A DNA stretch of 9,526 nt, taken from an uncultured Selenomonadaceae bacterium (GTDB lineage: Bacteria; Bacillota; Negativicutes; Selenomonadales; Selenomonadaceae). The stretch is from assembly GCA_905236255.1 (NCBI GenBank), contig CAJOPK010000034.1, positions 1 to 9,526 of the forward strand. Reading direction: 5' to 3'. Both the position numbers and the translations under genes were made by a program. A model generated the notes under the pieces. It was not told where the DNA came from, did no database searches, and saw nothing but the letters and a program-made list of their open reading frames with translations. This document shows positions 1 through 6,564 of the stretch, piece after piece (the stretch's first letter is position 1; each line of letters begins with the position of its first letter).

Positions 1-16
1 CACCTTGAATTTTCAT
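1..16 (-). CDS. Start of an unidentified gene leaving the left edge
   Basis: Only the first five codons are inside the window. Read on the minus strand they give ATG AAA ATT CAA GGT, that is M-K-I-Q-G. The start is supported by a strong Shine-Dalgarno sequence, GAGGAGGAG on the minus strand within bases 21-30, at normal spacing. A plausible minus-strand promoter lies further upstream. The gene is divergent from ruvA. Five residues are too few to name a product. Confidence 0.55.
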
Positions 17-48
17 GACGGCTCCTCCTCTCGAAAAAACTTTTTGGT

Positions 49-76
49 ATTCTATCACAAAATTTACATACGGCAA
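49..76 (-). promoter_or_regulatory. Candidate promoter of the left-edge minus-strand gene
   Basis: On the minus strand, TTGCCG (76-71) is followed after 16 bases by TAGAAT (54-49). These match 4/6 and 5/6 of the sigma-70 boxes. The predicted transcript start is near 42, about 25 bases before the ATG. It overlaps the upstream part of the ruvA promoter region, so the two genes may share control. Seen by eye only. Confidence 0.4.
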
Positions 77-88
77 AAAATTTTTTTG

Positions 89-97
89 TGTTATAAT
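89..97 (+). promoter_or_regulatory. Extended -10 promoter of ruvA
   Basis: TGT followed directly by TATAAT (92-97) is a full extended -10 element. No good -35 lies at 16-18 bases, which is tolerated for extended -10 promoters; a TTTACA at 63-68 is too far away (23 bases). The expected transcript start near 104 leaves a leader of about 36 bases before the ruvA TTG start. Confidence 0.6.
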
Positions 98-139
98 CCG
101 CCCGGTATACAAACATTTGAAAGGCAGGTAAACAAAAAG

Positions 140-733
140 TTGATAGGATATTTGAACGGAAAAATAAAATTCCTCGCGCCGGAATTTTGCATAATTGACG
201 TAAACGGCGCGGGTTACAAAGTTTATCCGGATGCGGCAACCCGCCAAGATTTGACAACCGATTCTCCGGCGGAATTTTTTATTTATACCGCCGTCCGCGA
301 AGACGCGATAACTCTTTACGGTTTCAAAAGTCCGGCGACTTTGGAATTTTTTGAAATGCTTTTGTCGGTCGGCGGCATCGGCGCAAAAACCGCGCTGGCA
401 ATAGTTTCAAAAATTTCTCCTGCCGATTTTGCGGCGGCGGTTGCCCGTCAAAATTTTGCGTCTTTGACAAGATTGCCGGGAATAGGGAAAAAATCGGCGG
501 AAAGGCTCGTCCTTGAACTCAAAGACAAGATAAAAGGACTTTCTCAAATGTCGGGCGCGGATTCCGAATTTGTCCCGGTCGCAATTTCAAACGATTCGAT
601 TTCCGAAGCCGAAGAAGCACTTTCCGCACTCGGTTACACTTCCGGAGAAATTTCCGCAGTTTTCAAAAACGCCCCGAAAAATTCGACAACCGAACAGCTT
701 ATAAAATTTGCGCTCAAAGAGTTGAGCCGATAG
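140..733 (+). CDS. ruvA: Holliday junction branch migration protein RuvA
   Basis: RuvA binds four-way DNA junctions as a tetramer and loads the RuvB motor for branch migration in the cytoplasm. The 197-residue product has the family layout: an N-terminal OB-fold domain (about 1-63) with the acidic pin residues E54-D55 in VREDAITLYGF, two helix-hairpin-helix motifs (SVGGIGAKTAL at 76-86 and LPGIGKKSAERL at 112-123), a linker rich in D/S/E, and the small RuvB-binding domain (about 155-197). I chose the TTG start at 140 because it gives the canonical (M)IGYLNGKI start. The frame is open back to an ATG at 5, but that would precede the promoter at 92-97. A partial ribosome site (AAGGCAGG, 121-128) precedes the TTG. 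ruvB does not follow; the next gene converges. Confidence 0.96.
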   Translation: MIGYLNGKIKFLAPEFCIIDVNGAGYKVYPDAATRQDLTTDSPAEFFIYTAVREDAITLYGFKSPATLEFFEMLLSVGGIGAKTALAIVSKISPADFAAAVARQNFASLTRLPGIGKKSAERLVLELKDKIKGLSQMSGADSEFVPVAISNDSISEAEEALSALGYTSGEISAVFKNAPKNSTTEQLIKFALKELSR

Positions 734-735
734 AG

Positions 736-1617
736 TTACCGCGCAAAAAATCTCAAGGCCTGCGGGATTGTTTCAATCTTCAAAGGCAGGGGATCTCCGG
801 ATTCGCCGTCCAAATCGCCGACAAGATTTTCGGAAGATTTTATTTCAAAATTTCTCGCCCGAATATGCAATATGCCGGGATTTTCGTCGACGGCTTTCCC
901 GGAAAAAATATTTTTCATCAGCGGAACAAGCAGACCGGGTCCGGATTTTTTCACCGCAACAAAATCAAGTTTGCCGTCGTCAATTTCCGCAGATTCCAAA
1001 ATCTTTTTAAATCCGGCGACGGCGGAACCGTTCAAAACCAAAAACAAAAAAGCGTCCTCTCCAAAAGATTGCCCGTCGGCAATTATTTCAAGTCGAACGC
1101 TTTTAAATTTCGGCAATTCGCTTATCCCGCGAAAATAATAGGCTCTCTTGCCGAAAATATTTTTGAGTTTCGTATTCGCCTCATGTGCAACGGCGGTAAA
1201 AACCCCCGCGCAGGCGACATTTATAAAATATTCCTTATCGTTCGCAAGTCCCAAATCCGCCGGGCGGGTTATGCCTTCCGCAATAACGTCGAAATAATCT
1301 TCGCCGCCGTCGATTTTTAAATAAGTCGCAAAATCGTTTGAAGTGCCGCTGCCGATAATCCCGACGGGCAAGTCAATTTTGTTTTTCATCATCAGATTTA
1401 CGACGAGATGCAAAGTACCGTCGCCGCCCGCCGACAAAATTCCTTCCGCTCCGCTTTCTTTGACACATTCCGCAAAATCCGAATTTTCCGCGGCGCGTGT
1501 CCTGTAAGGTATGAGCAAAATTTTGCGGCGTTGAAAGACCTCGATAATTTCATCAAGACGCTTTTTGAAAGTCGCGTTTCCGGAAACCGGATTGTAAGCG
1601 AGGACAAATTTTTTCAT
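736..1617 (-). CDS. YegS/DagK-family lipid kinase
   Basis: This is an ATP-dependent kinase of the diacylglycerol kinase catalytic fold. Relatives phosphorylate diacylglycerol or related lipids at the inner membrane, recycling them to phosphatidic acid. In the 293-residue product I see the N-terminal NPVSG (9-13), the nucleotide loop GGDGT (64-68), GTSNDF (91-96; relatives often have GTGND), EIDDGKLD (211-218) and the C-terminal DLDGE (268-272). The length is normal. Bases 1620-1615 read GTG ATG. I prefer the ATG because the AGGAG site lies about 7 bases from it and only 3-4 from the GTG. It lies 33 bases behind lpxC and is probably co-transcribed. The stop is two bases from that of the convergent ruvA. 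The exact lipid substrate cannot be read from the sequence. Confidence 0.92.
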   Translation of the reverse strand: MKKFVLAYNPVSGNATFKKRLDEIIEVFQRRKILLIPYRTRAAENSDFAECVKESGAEGILSAGGDGTLHLVVNLMMKNKIDLPVGIIGSGTSNDFATYLKIDGGEDYFDVIAEGITRPADLGLANDKEYFINVACAGVFTAVAHEANTKLKNIFGKRAYYFRGISELPKFKSVRLEIIADGQSFGEDAFLFLVLNGSAVAGFKKILESAEIDDGKLDFVAVKKSGPGLLVPLMKNIFSGKAVDENPGILHIRARNFEIKSSENLVGDLDGESGDPLPLKIETIPQALRFFAR

Positions 1618-1650
1618 CACAATCTCCTTCCGGTATCGACCGAAAAATTT

Positions 1651-2481
1651 TCAGCAAAAATCGGCGTAAATCTTTTTTGCAAGTGCCGTGTTGAGTGCGT
1701 GACCGGATGCCGCCGCAATCAAGTGACAGTCAAAAATTCCGGCAAGGCGTATGTCGCCGATAAGATCCAGGATTTTGTGCCGGACAAGTTCATCTTTGTA
1801 TTTCAACTCATTCAGCCAGCGTTCGTCATTGTAAACTATTACATTTTCGATCGTGCCGCCCAATCCCAGACCGTGAGCGCGAAGTGCCTCAATTTCCTTT
1901 TCGTAGGCGATTGTCCGCGCCGGAGCGATTTCCTTTTCGTAAACTTCCTGCGTTATCTCAAAATCCCGATATTGGATCCCCACGAGCGGGTGAGGATTTA
2001 TCGAAACAAAACTTACGCGAAAACCATTGTAAGGAAGAGCCGCAACAAAACGCTTTCCGTCGTCCGCATCAATACGATAAACTTTTTCCAATTTAATTTC
2101 GCGGCGTTCGGCGGACTGTTCGACAATCCCGGCGGACTTTATCAGCCTGAAAAAATCCTCCGAATTTCCGTTAAGTACCGGCGGTTCCTCCGAATTTAAT
2201 TCAATTTCGCAGTTGTCGATTCCGCAGACATTGAGCGCGCTCATCAAATGTTCGACCGTGAAAACTTTGATGCCGTTTTCCTCCAAAGTCGTTGCGCGAA
2301 CGGTGGAAGTGACATTTTTTGCCGTCGCATGGATTTTCGGGCGACCGGGCAAATCCGTGCGAATGAAAACTATCCCTTCATTTTCTTTTCCCGGATTGAT
2401 CTTCAAATCCACCGGAGTCCCGGAATGAAGTCCGATGCCGGATTGACTTGCGGATTGTTTTATCGTCTTTTGATTTTGCAA
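1651..2481 (-). CDS. lpxC: UDP-3-O-acyl-N-acetylglucosamine deacetylase LpxC
   Basis: LpxC is the zinc deacetylase that commits UDP-acyl-GlcNAc to lipid A. The 276-residue protein keeps the catalytic set: H19 in SGIGLHSG, E77-H78 in VEHLMSAL, H235-K236-D239-D243 in VRHKILDLIGD, and H261 in SGHALN. These correspond to E. coli H19, E78/H79, H238/K239/D242/D246 and H265. One oddity is that the usual MDGS-type segment reads VLNGNS (102-107), with Asn at the conserved Asp position. The start is TTG at 2481, giving MQNQKTIKQSAS, with a strong AAAGGGGG ribosome site about 7 bases upstream. No ATG lies close by. It has its own promoter and is followed by the lipid kinase gene. fabZ and lpxA, common neighbours in Negativicutes, are not adjacent here. 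Confidence 0.97.
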   Translation of the reverse strand: MQNQKTIKQSASQSGIGLHSGTPVDLKINPGKENEGIVFIRTDLPGRPKIHATAKNVTSTVRATTLEENGIKVFTVEHLMSALNVCGIDNCEIELNSEEPPVLNGNSEDFFRLIKSAGIVEQSAERREIKLEKVYRIDADDGKRFVAALPYNGFRVSFVSINPHPLVGIQYRDFEITQEVYEKEIAPARTIAYEKEIEALRAHGLGLGGTIENVIVYNDERWLNELKYKDELVRHKILDLIGDIRLAGIFDCHLIAAASGHALNTALAKKIYADFC

Positions 2482-2514
2482 ACCCGCGCCCCCTTTCCAA
2501 AATTACCGCTCCGT

Positions 2515-2523
2515 ATTATAGCA
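2515..2523 (-). promoter_or_regulatory. Extended -10 promoter of lpxC
   Basis: The minus strand reads TGC then TATAAT (2520-2515), a perfect extended -10. The expected start near 2508 gives a leader of about 26 bases before the lpxC TTG. Upstream, TTGTCG (2546-2541) would be a -35 at a poor 20-base spacing. It sits in the 102-base gap behind the coiled-coil gene, so lpxC need not depend on read-through. Confidence 0.6.
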
Positions 2524-2583
2524 CCAAAATTTTTTTACGTCGACAAATTGACCAAAATTTTCGGAACTTGCGGAAATTTGTTT

Positions 2584-3312
2584 TCACCACAAACTCAATT
2601 TTCCCTTTTTCTTGCAAGTCCATTTGTCGCCGATGCTGTCAAAAATCGCCGGTTCTTCAACCCGGATTTTTTCGCAGGGATTGCCCACAAAATTTGAAAG
2701 AAAAATTTGACTCATGGCACGCGCCGTGTGTGATTCTTCCGAATAAGCCTTCAAATTCGGCACGACGGCAAAACTTGTGTCCGTCAGCTGAATTGCCCAA
2801 TATTCGCCGCCGTCCGTGAAAATAAATTCCGGTGCGGCTTTCGGGTTTGAAAGGAGATCGTCACTGTTCGAGCAGGTAAAACTTTGCGCGGAATATTTTC
2901 TTACAAAATCGTCCCGCGCCATAATCAAACTTCTTCCGGCAAGAGAATTGAACATATTAAAATCATTTTTCAAACTCATGACTGTCGGATTGTTCTGCAG
3001 ATTTATCGCAAGCCCGGAGCCGGTCAATTTTTTTGTCGCGGAAAAACCAAACTTACTTCCCGCCGTCGTCTTCGGCTGAATTATCGGCTTCACAAATCCG
3101 CCGGTTTTGGGCATGGGAATTTTATTCGGAAGTGTTTTCGGCGCGGAATTTCCTTCAATCGGAACACCCTGACGACTTTTCAAATCCGAAATTTGACGTT
3201 CAAAAGTTTGACGTTGACTTTTCAATTCCGTTTCCAAATTCTTTACGATTTTTTCAAGATCGGCAACGCGCTTTTCAAGTTGTGCCGTTTTCAAAGGATT
3301 GTTGTCAAGCAT
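2584..3312 (-). CDS. Unrecognised coiled-coil protein with a C-terminal globular domain
   Basis: I do not recognise this 242-residue protein. Residues 8-47 have leucine/valine heptads (LEKRVADLEKIVKNLETELK) and should form a coiled coil. Residues 48-90 are a basic linker rich in Pro, Lys and Gly. Residues about 105-242 look like a compact alpha/beta domain, with DDFVRKY (134-140), EYWAIQL (170-176), FAVVPNLKAY (181-190) and Cys147, Cys213 and Cys233. It has no signal peptide or membrane segment, so it is probably cytoplasmic. The ATG has an AAGGAG site 8 bases upstream. The promoter is near perfect and the leader holds a 19-base dyad, suggesting strong and possibly regulated expression. Coiled coil plus linker plus domain suggests an oligomeric adaptor or sensor, but no function can be assigned. 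Confidence 0.8.
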   Translation of the reverse strand: MLDNNPLKTAQLEKRVADLEKIVKNLETELKSQRQTFERQISDLKSRQGVPIEGNSAPKTLPNKIPMPKTGGFVKPIIQPKTTAGSKFGFSATKKLTGSGLAINLQNNPTVMSLKNDFNMFNSLAGRSLIMARDDFVRKYSAQSFTCSNSDDLLSNPKAAPEFIFTDGGEYWAIQLTDTSFAVVPNLKAYSEESHTARAMSQIFLSNFVGNPCEKIRVEEPAIFDSIGDKWTCKKKGKLSLW

Positions 3313-3350
3313 AAATCGAGCTCCTTAAGAATTTAATTTTTCGATCCGAG

Positions 3351-3369
3351 TTGTGAAGTTTGTTCACAA
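3351..3369. promoter_or_regulatory. Perfect 7-base dyad in the leader of the coiled-coil gene
   Basis: TTGTGAA, GTTTG, TTCACAA: two perfect 7-base arms around 5 bases. It lies about 26-44 bases downstream of the predicted start of the coiled-coil transcript. It could be a protein operator acting as a roadblock, or an RNA hairpin. The half-sites TTGTGA/TCACAA resemble Rex and CRP-family sites, but the centre is 7 bases rather than the usual 6. Confidence 0.5.
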
Positions 3370-3400
3370 TCGTTTGTTTTTTCAAAATTTTAACGTGCCA

Positions 3401-3428
3401 ATTATAATCCCTATTTTTCGGCTGTCAA
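3401..3428 (-). promoter_or_regulatory. Full-consensus sigma-70 promoter of the coiled-coil gene
   Basis: On the minus strand, TTGACA (3428-3423) is followed after 16 bases by TATAAT (3406-3401). Both boxes match consensus 6/6. The predicted start near 3394 gives a leader of about 80 bases that includes the dyad at 3351-3369. It diverges from the glmS promoter about 75 bases away. Confidence 0.75.
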
Positions 3429-3502
3429 TTATCTCAAGTTTACGGAAGTTGAGGTTTACGCTTTTTTACGGTTCGTCTTTTGCTTTTTTCAATTTCAAAA
3501 CA

Positions 3503-3531
3503 TTGACGATTAACCCCGGCGGTTATATAAT
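3503..3531 (+). promoter_or_regulatory. Strong sigma-70 promoter of glmS
   Basis: TTGACG (3503-3508), a 17-base spacer and TATAAT (3526-3531) match 5/6 and 6/6. The predicted start near 3538 leaves a leader of about 42 bases. That is too short for a glmS ribozyme, so control by that route is unlikely. Three TTTACG words lie upstream, at 3439, 3455 and 3465. Confidence 0.78.
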
Positions 3532-3579
3532 GCAAAAAAATGATTCAGAGAAAATTCAGTTTAAATCGGAGGGAAAAAT

Positions 3580-5409
3580 ATGTGCGGAATTGTGGGATAT
3601 ATCGGAGATCAAAAGGCAGTCAGATTTTTGATTGAGGGACTTACAAAACTTGAATATCGCGGTTATGATTCTGCGGGCGTTGCGGTCGATTGCGGTGAGG
3701 AAATTTTTATTGAAAAGGCTGTCGGCAGACTTGACGCACTCAAAGATAAATTAAAAGGACGGGAACCTGCGGGAGTTGTCGGGATCGGTCATACGCGCTG
3801 GGCGACTCACGGTCGTCCTTCGGACAGAAACGCTCATCCTCATTCCGATTGTACCGGAAATTTCGTCATCGTTCACAACGGCATAATCGAAAATTATATG
3901 GCACTCAAGGAAGGCTTGATTTCGCGCGGTCACAAATTTTTGTCGGAAACCGATACCGAAGTCGTAGCGCATTTGATTGAGGAAGAATACAAGGGAGATT
4001 TTGTTGCCGCCGTTCGGGAAGTTCTGAAAAAAATTGAAGGCTCTTATTCGCTGGTGTTTATGTCACGAAAAGATCCCGACGTTTTGATTTGTGCCAAGCA
4101 GGACAATCCGCTTGTCGTCGGCTTGGGAGAAAAGGAAAATTTCATAGCATCGGATATTCCGGCAATAATTTCAAGGACGCGCAATACTTATATCTTGAAT
4201 GACGGCGAAATTGCAATCGTCAAAAAAGATTCGGTGAAAATTATCGACAGACAGGGAAATCCTATTGACAAGAAAATTTTCAACGTCAGCTGGAATGCGG
4301 AGGCTGCGGAAAAAGGCGGCTACGAACATTTTATGCTCAAAGAGATTAACGAACAGCCGAAAGCCGTTCGCGATACCATGAGTGAAAGAATTGCAAAAGA
4401 CGGCGCGTCAATCACAATGGACGAACTCAAATGGGACGAAAATTTTTTGGACGAAATCAACAAAATTTATATCGTTGCCTGCGGCACGGCTTATCACGCC
4501 GGGCTTGTCGGAAAATTTTATATCGAAAAACTTGCCCGCAAATTGGTCGAAGTAGATCTTGCAAGCGAATACCGCTATCGTGATCCGATCGTTGACGAAA
4601 AAACTTTGGTTATCGTCATAAGTCAATCCGGCGAAACAAGCGATACTCTTGCCGCCTTGAAAGAATCAAAAAGACGCGGAGCAAAAACCCTTGCAATAAC
4701 AAATGTTGTGGGTTCTTCAATCGCCCGTGAAGCGGATCAGGTAATTCATACTTGGGCGGGACCGGAAATTGCGGTTGCCTCCACAAAGGCTTACACCACT
4801 CAACTTATTTTGATGTTTATGCTTGCACTCTACATGGCGCAGATTCGCAAAACCGTTTCGCCGGAAAGAGAAAAAGAATTGATCGAAATGCTCAAAAAAA
4901 TTCCCGCGCAGATAAGCGAAACTCTTTCCGATGTCGATCCGATTAAAACTTTTGCGCGCAAATACGGATTTAACGAGGACGTTTTTTATATCGGTCGTTC
5001 GCTTGACTATGATGTTGCATTGGAAGGCGCACTCAAACTCAAGGAAATTTCCTATATTCATGCGGAGGCTTATGCGTCCGGCGAATTAAAACACGGAACA
5101 CTTGCCCTGATCGTCGAAGGAGTTCCGGTAATTGCGCTTGCAACTCAAAAAAGCGTTTACGAAAAAACTTTGTCAAATATCAAGGAAGTCAAAGCGCGTG
5201 ATGCCGTTGTTATCGGAATTGCGGCGGCGGGTGATACCGAACTTGAAAAATATCTTGACCATGTAATTTTTGTGCCGGAAACCGACGAACTTTTGATACC
5301 GCTTTTGACGGTCGTGCCTTTGCAACTTCTCGCTTATTATGCGGCAATCACTCGCGGCTGTGATGTCGATAAACCGCGCAACCTTGCAAAATCCGTGACG
5401 GTCGAATAA
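3580..5409 (+). CDS. glmS: Glutamine-fructose-6-phosphate aminotransferase (isomerizing)
   Basis: GlmS makes glucosamine-6-phosphate from fructose-6-phosphate and glutamine, the entry to UDP-GlcNAc for peptidoglycan and lipid A. The product has 609 residues, the same as E. coli GlmS. The N-terminal class II glutaminase domain has the nucleophile C2, YRGYDSAG (26-33), HTRWATHG (71-78) and HNGIIEN (99-105). Two SIS domains follow, with VACGTAYHAGL (299-309) and SQSGETSDT (348-356) in the first and IGRSLDY (471-477) in the second. Isomerase residues E489, H505 and K604 are present, and the protein ends in the family signature DKPRNLAKSVTVE. The ATG is set by the need for Cys at position 2 and by GGAGGG six bases upstream. 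hemW follows after three bases. Confidence 0.98.
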   Translation: MCGIVGYIGDQKAVRFLIEGLTKLEYRGYDSAGVAVDCGEEIFIEKAVGRLDALKDKLKGREPAGVVGIGHTRWATHGRPSDRNAHPHSDCTGNFVIVHNGIIENYMALKEGLISRGHKFLSETDTEVVAHLIEEEYKGDFVAAVREVLKKIEGSYSLVFMSRKDPDVLICAKQDNPLVVGLGEKENFIASDIPAIISRTRNTYILNDGEIAIVKKDSVKIIDRQGNPIDKKIFNVSWNAEAAEKGGYEHFMLKEINEQPKAVRDTMSERIAKDGASITMDELKWDENFLDEINKIYIVACGTAYHAGLVGKFYIEKLARKLVEVDLASEYRYRDPIVDEKTLVIVISQSGETSDTLAALKESKRRGAKTLAITNVVGSSIAREADQVIHTWAGPEIAVASTKAYTTQLILMFMLALYMAQIRKTVSPEREKELIEMLKKIPAQISETLSDVDPIKTFARKYGFNEDVFYIGRSLDYDVALEGALKLKEISYIHAEAYASGELKHGTLALIVEGVPVIALATQKSVYEKTLSNIKEVKARDAVVIGIAAAGDTELEKYLDHVIFVPETDELLIPLLTVVPLQLLAYYAAITRGCDVDKPRNLAKSVTVE

Positions 5410-5415
5410 ACGGTG

Positions 5416-6564
5416 ATGAACGGGAAAAATTTTTGTTCCGTTTACATTCACATTCCTTTTTGCCGGAGAAAGTGCAATTATTGCGCGTTTTACTCAAAAG
5501 TTTCCGGAAAAGTCGAACGTGAAAATTATGTTGATGCGCTTGTAAAGGAAATTGAAAATCGCGCAAAAGGCGAAAATGTTTCGACAATATATTTCGGCGG
5601 AGGAACTCCGTCGATTTTGTCTTTGAATTTGCTTGAAAAAATTCTTGCCGCCGTCTTTAAAAATTTTGAAGTTGACCCGGCTGCCGAAATTACGATTGAG
5701 GCAAATCCCGGAACGGTAAGCAAAAATTCTTTGAAGTCCCTGCGAAAAATCGGATTTAATCGGATAAGTTTGGGCGTTCAGAGTTTTAACGACGAAATTT
5801 TAAAAACTCTCGGCAGAATACATGATTCGGAAACGGCAATCGAAAGCATTTTTCTTGCGAAAAACTTTTTTGAAAATGTCGGCTTTGATTTGATGCAGGG
5901 ACTTCCGGATCAGACGATTGAGGACGTAAAACGCGATTTAAAATTTGTTTCGGAATTAAATCCGGAGCATATTTCGCTTTATGAATTGGAAATTGATGAA
6001 GGGACGAAATTTTACGAACTTAACGAATATGAAGAATTGAATTTGCCGGGCGAAGAAATTTGTGCGGAAATGTACGATTTAATTTGCGACACTTTGCCGA
6101 AATTCGGTTATCGGCATTATGAAATAAGCAATTTTGCAAAGCCGGGTTTTGAAAGTCGGCACAATTCCGGATATTGGACGGGCAGAAAATATTTCGGATT
6201 CGGCGCGGCTGCTCATTCTTACGACGGAAATTTCAGAAGGGCAAATGTTTCGGATATTTCGACTTACACGGAAAAAATTTTGACCGGCGGGGAATTTTGG
6301 AAGTTTGAGGAAATTGTCACCAAAAAAAATGCGGAAGAAGAATTTTGTTTTTTGGGACTTCGCATGATTGACGGAATAAGCACAAAAAAATTTACCGAAA
6401 AATTCGGCGAAAGTATTTTTAAGGTTTACGGGGAAGTCATCAAAAAACACATTGATGCCGGCTTGCTTGTTGTTGACGGAGAAAATTTGAAATTGACCGG
6501 GCGGGGCTTGAAATTGGGAAATTTTGTATTTTCCGATTTTCTCTTCGACAATCCGGATTTTTAA
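5416..6564 (+). CDS. hemW: Radical SAM protein HemW (heme chaperone type)
   Basis: HemW is a HemN-like radical SAM protein thought to bind and deliver heme rather than oxidise coproporphyrinogen. The cluster motif is PFCRRKCNYCAFYS: CX3CX2C, then Phe where HemN has a fourth Cys, which favours HemW. The SAM-binding segment FGGGTPS follows about 35 residues later. HNSGYW (about residues 249-254) is the HNxxYW heme-binding motif of HemW. The length of 382 residues is normal. Bases 5413-5418 read GTG ATG, so the start could be one codon earlier. No clear ribosome site is visible, and the glmS stop is only a few bases upstream, so translational coupling is likely. The stop overlaps that of the convergent methyltransferase gene. 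Confidence 0.94.
   Translation: MNGKNFCSVYIHIPFCRRKCNYCAFYSKVSGKVERENYVDALVKEIENRAKGENVSTIYFGGGTPSILSLNLLEKILAAVFKNFEVDPAAEITIEANPGTVSKNSLKSLRKIGFNRISLGVQSFNDEILKTLGRIHDSETAIESIFLAKNFFENVGFDLMQGLPDQTIEDVKRDLKFVSELNPEHISLYELEIDEGTKFYELNEYEELNLPGEEICAEMYDLICDTLPKFGYRHYEISNFAKPGFESRHNSGYWTGRKYFGFGAAAHSYDGNFRRANVSDISTYTEKILTGGEFWKFEEIVTKKNAEEEFCFLGLRMIDGISTKKFTEKFGESIFKVYGEVIKKHIDAGLLVVDGENLKLTGRGLKLGNFVFSDFLFDNPDF

Noticed and set aside
1408..2199. A 263-codon plus-strand open frame opposite lpxC and the lipid kinase gene
   Set aside because: Antisense to two conserved genes, spanning their intergenic gap, with no domain pattern and no ribosome site of note.
2521..2583. Terminator of the coiled-coil gene
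   Set aside because: No GC-rich stem followed by a T-run is present on the minus strand after the stop; only weak, long-loop pairings.
3532..3579. glmS ribozyme
   Set aside because: Known glmS ribozymes need well over 100 bases; the leader after the predicted start at 3538 is only about 42 bases.
3353..3631. A 92-codon plus-strand open frame in the glmS upstream region
   Set aside because: It covers both divergent promoters and overlaps the glmS start in another frame. The text is Phe-rich without motifs.
5413..6564. hemW as a true coproporphyrinogen dehydrogenase (HemN)
   Set aside because: The cluster motif lacks the fourth Cys of HemN, the protein is shorter than HemN, and it has the HNxxYW motif of HemW.
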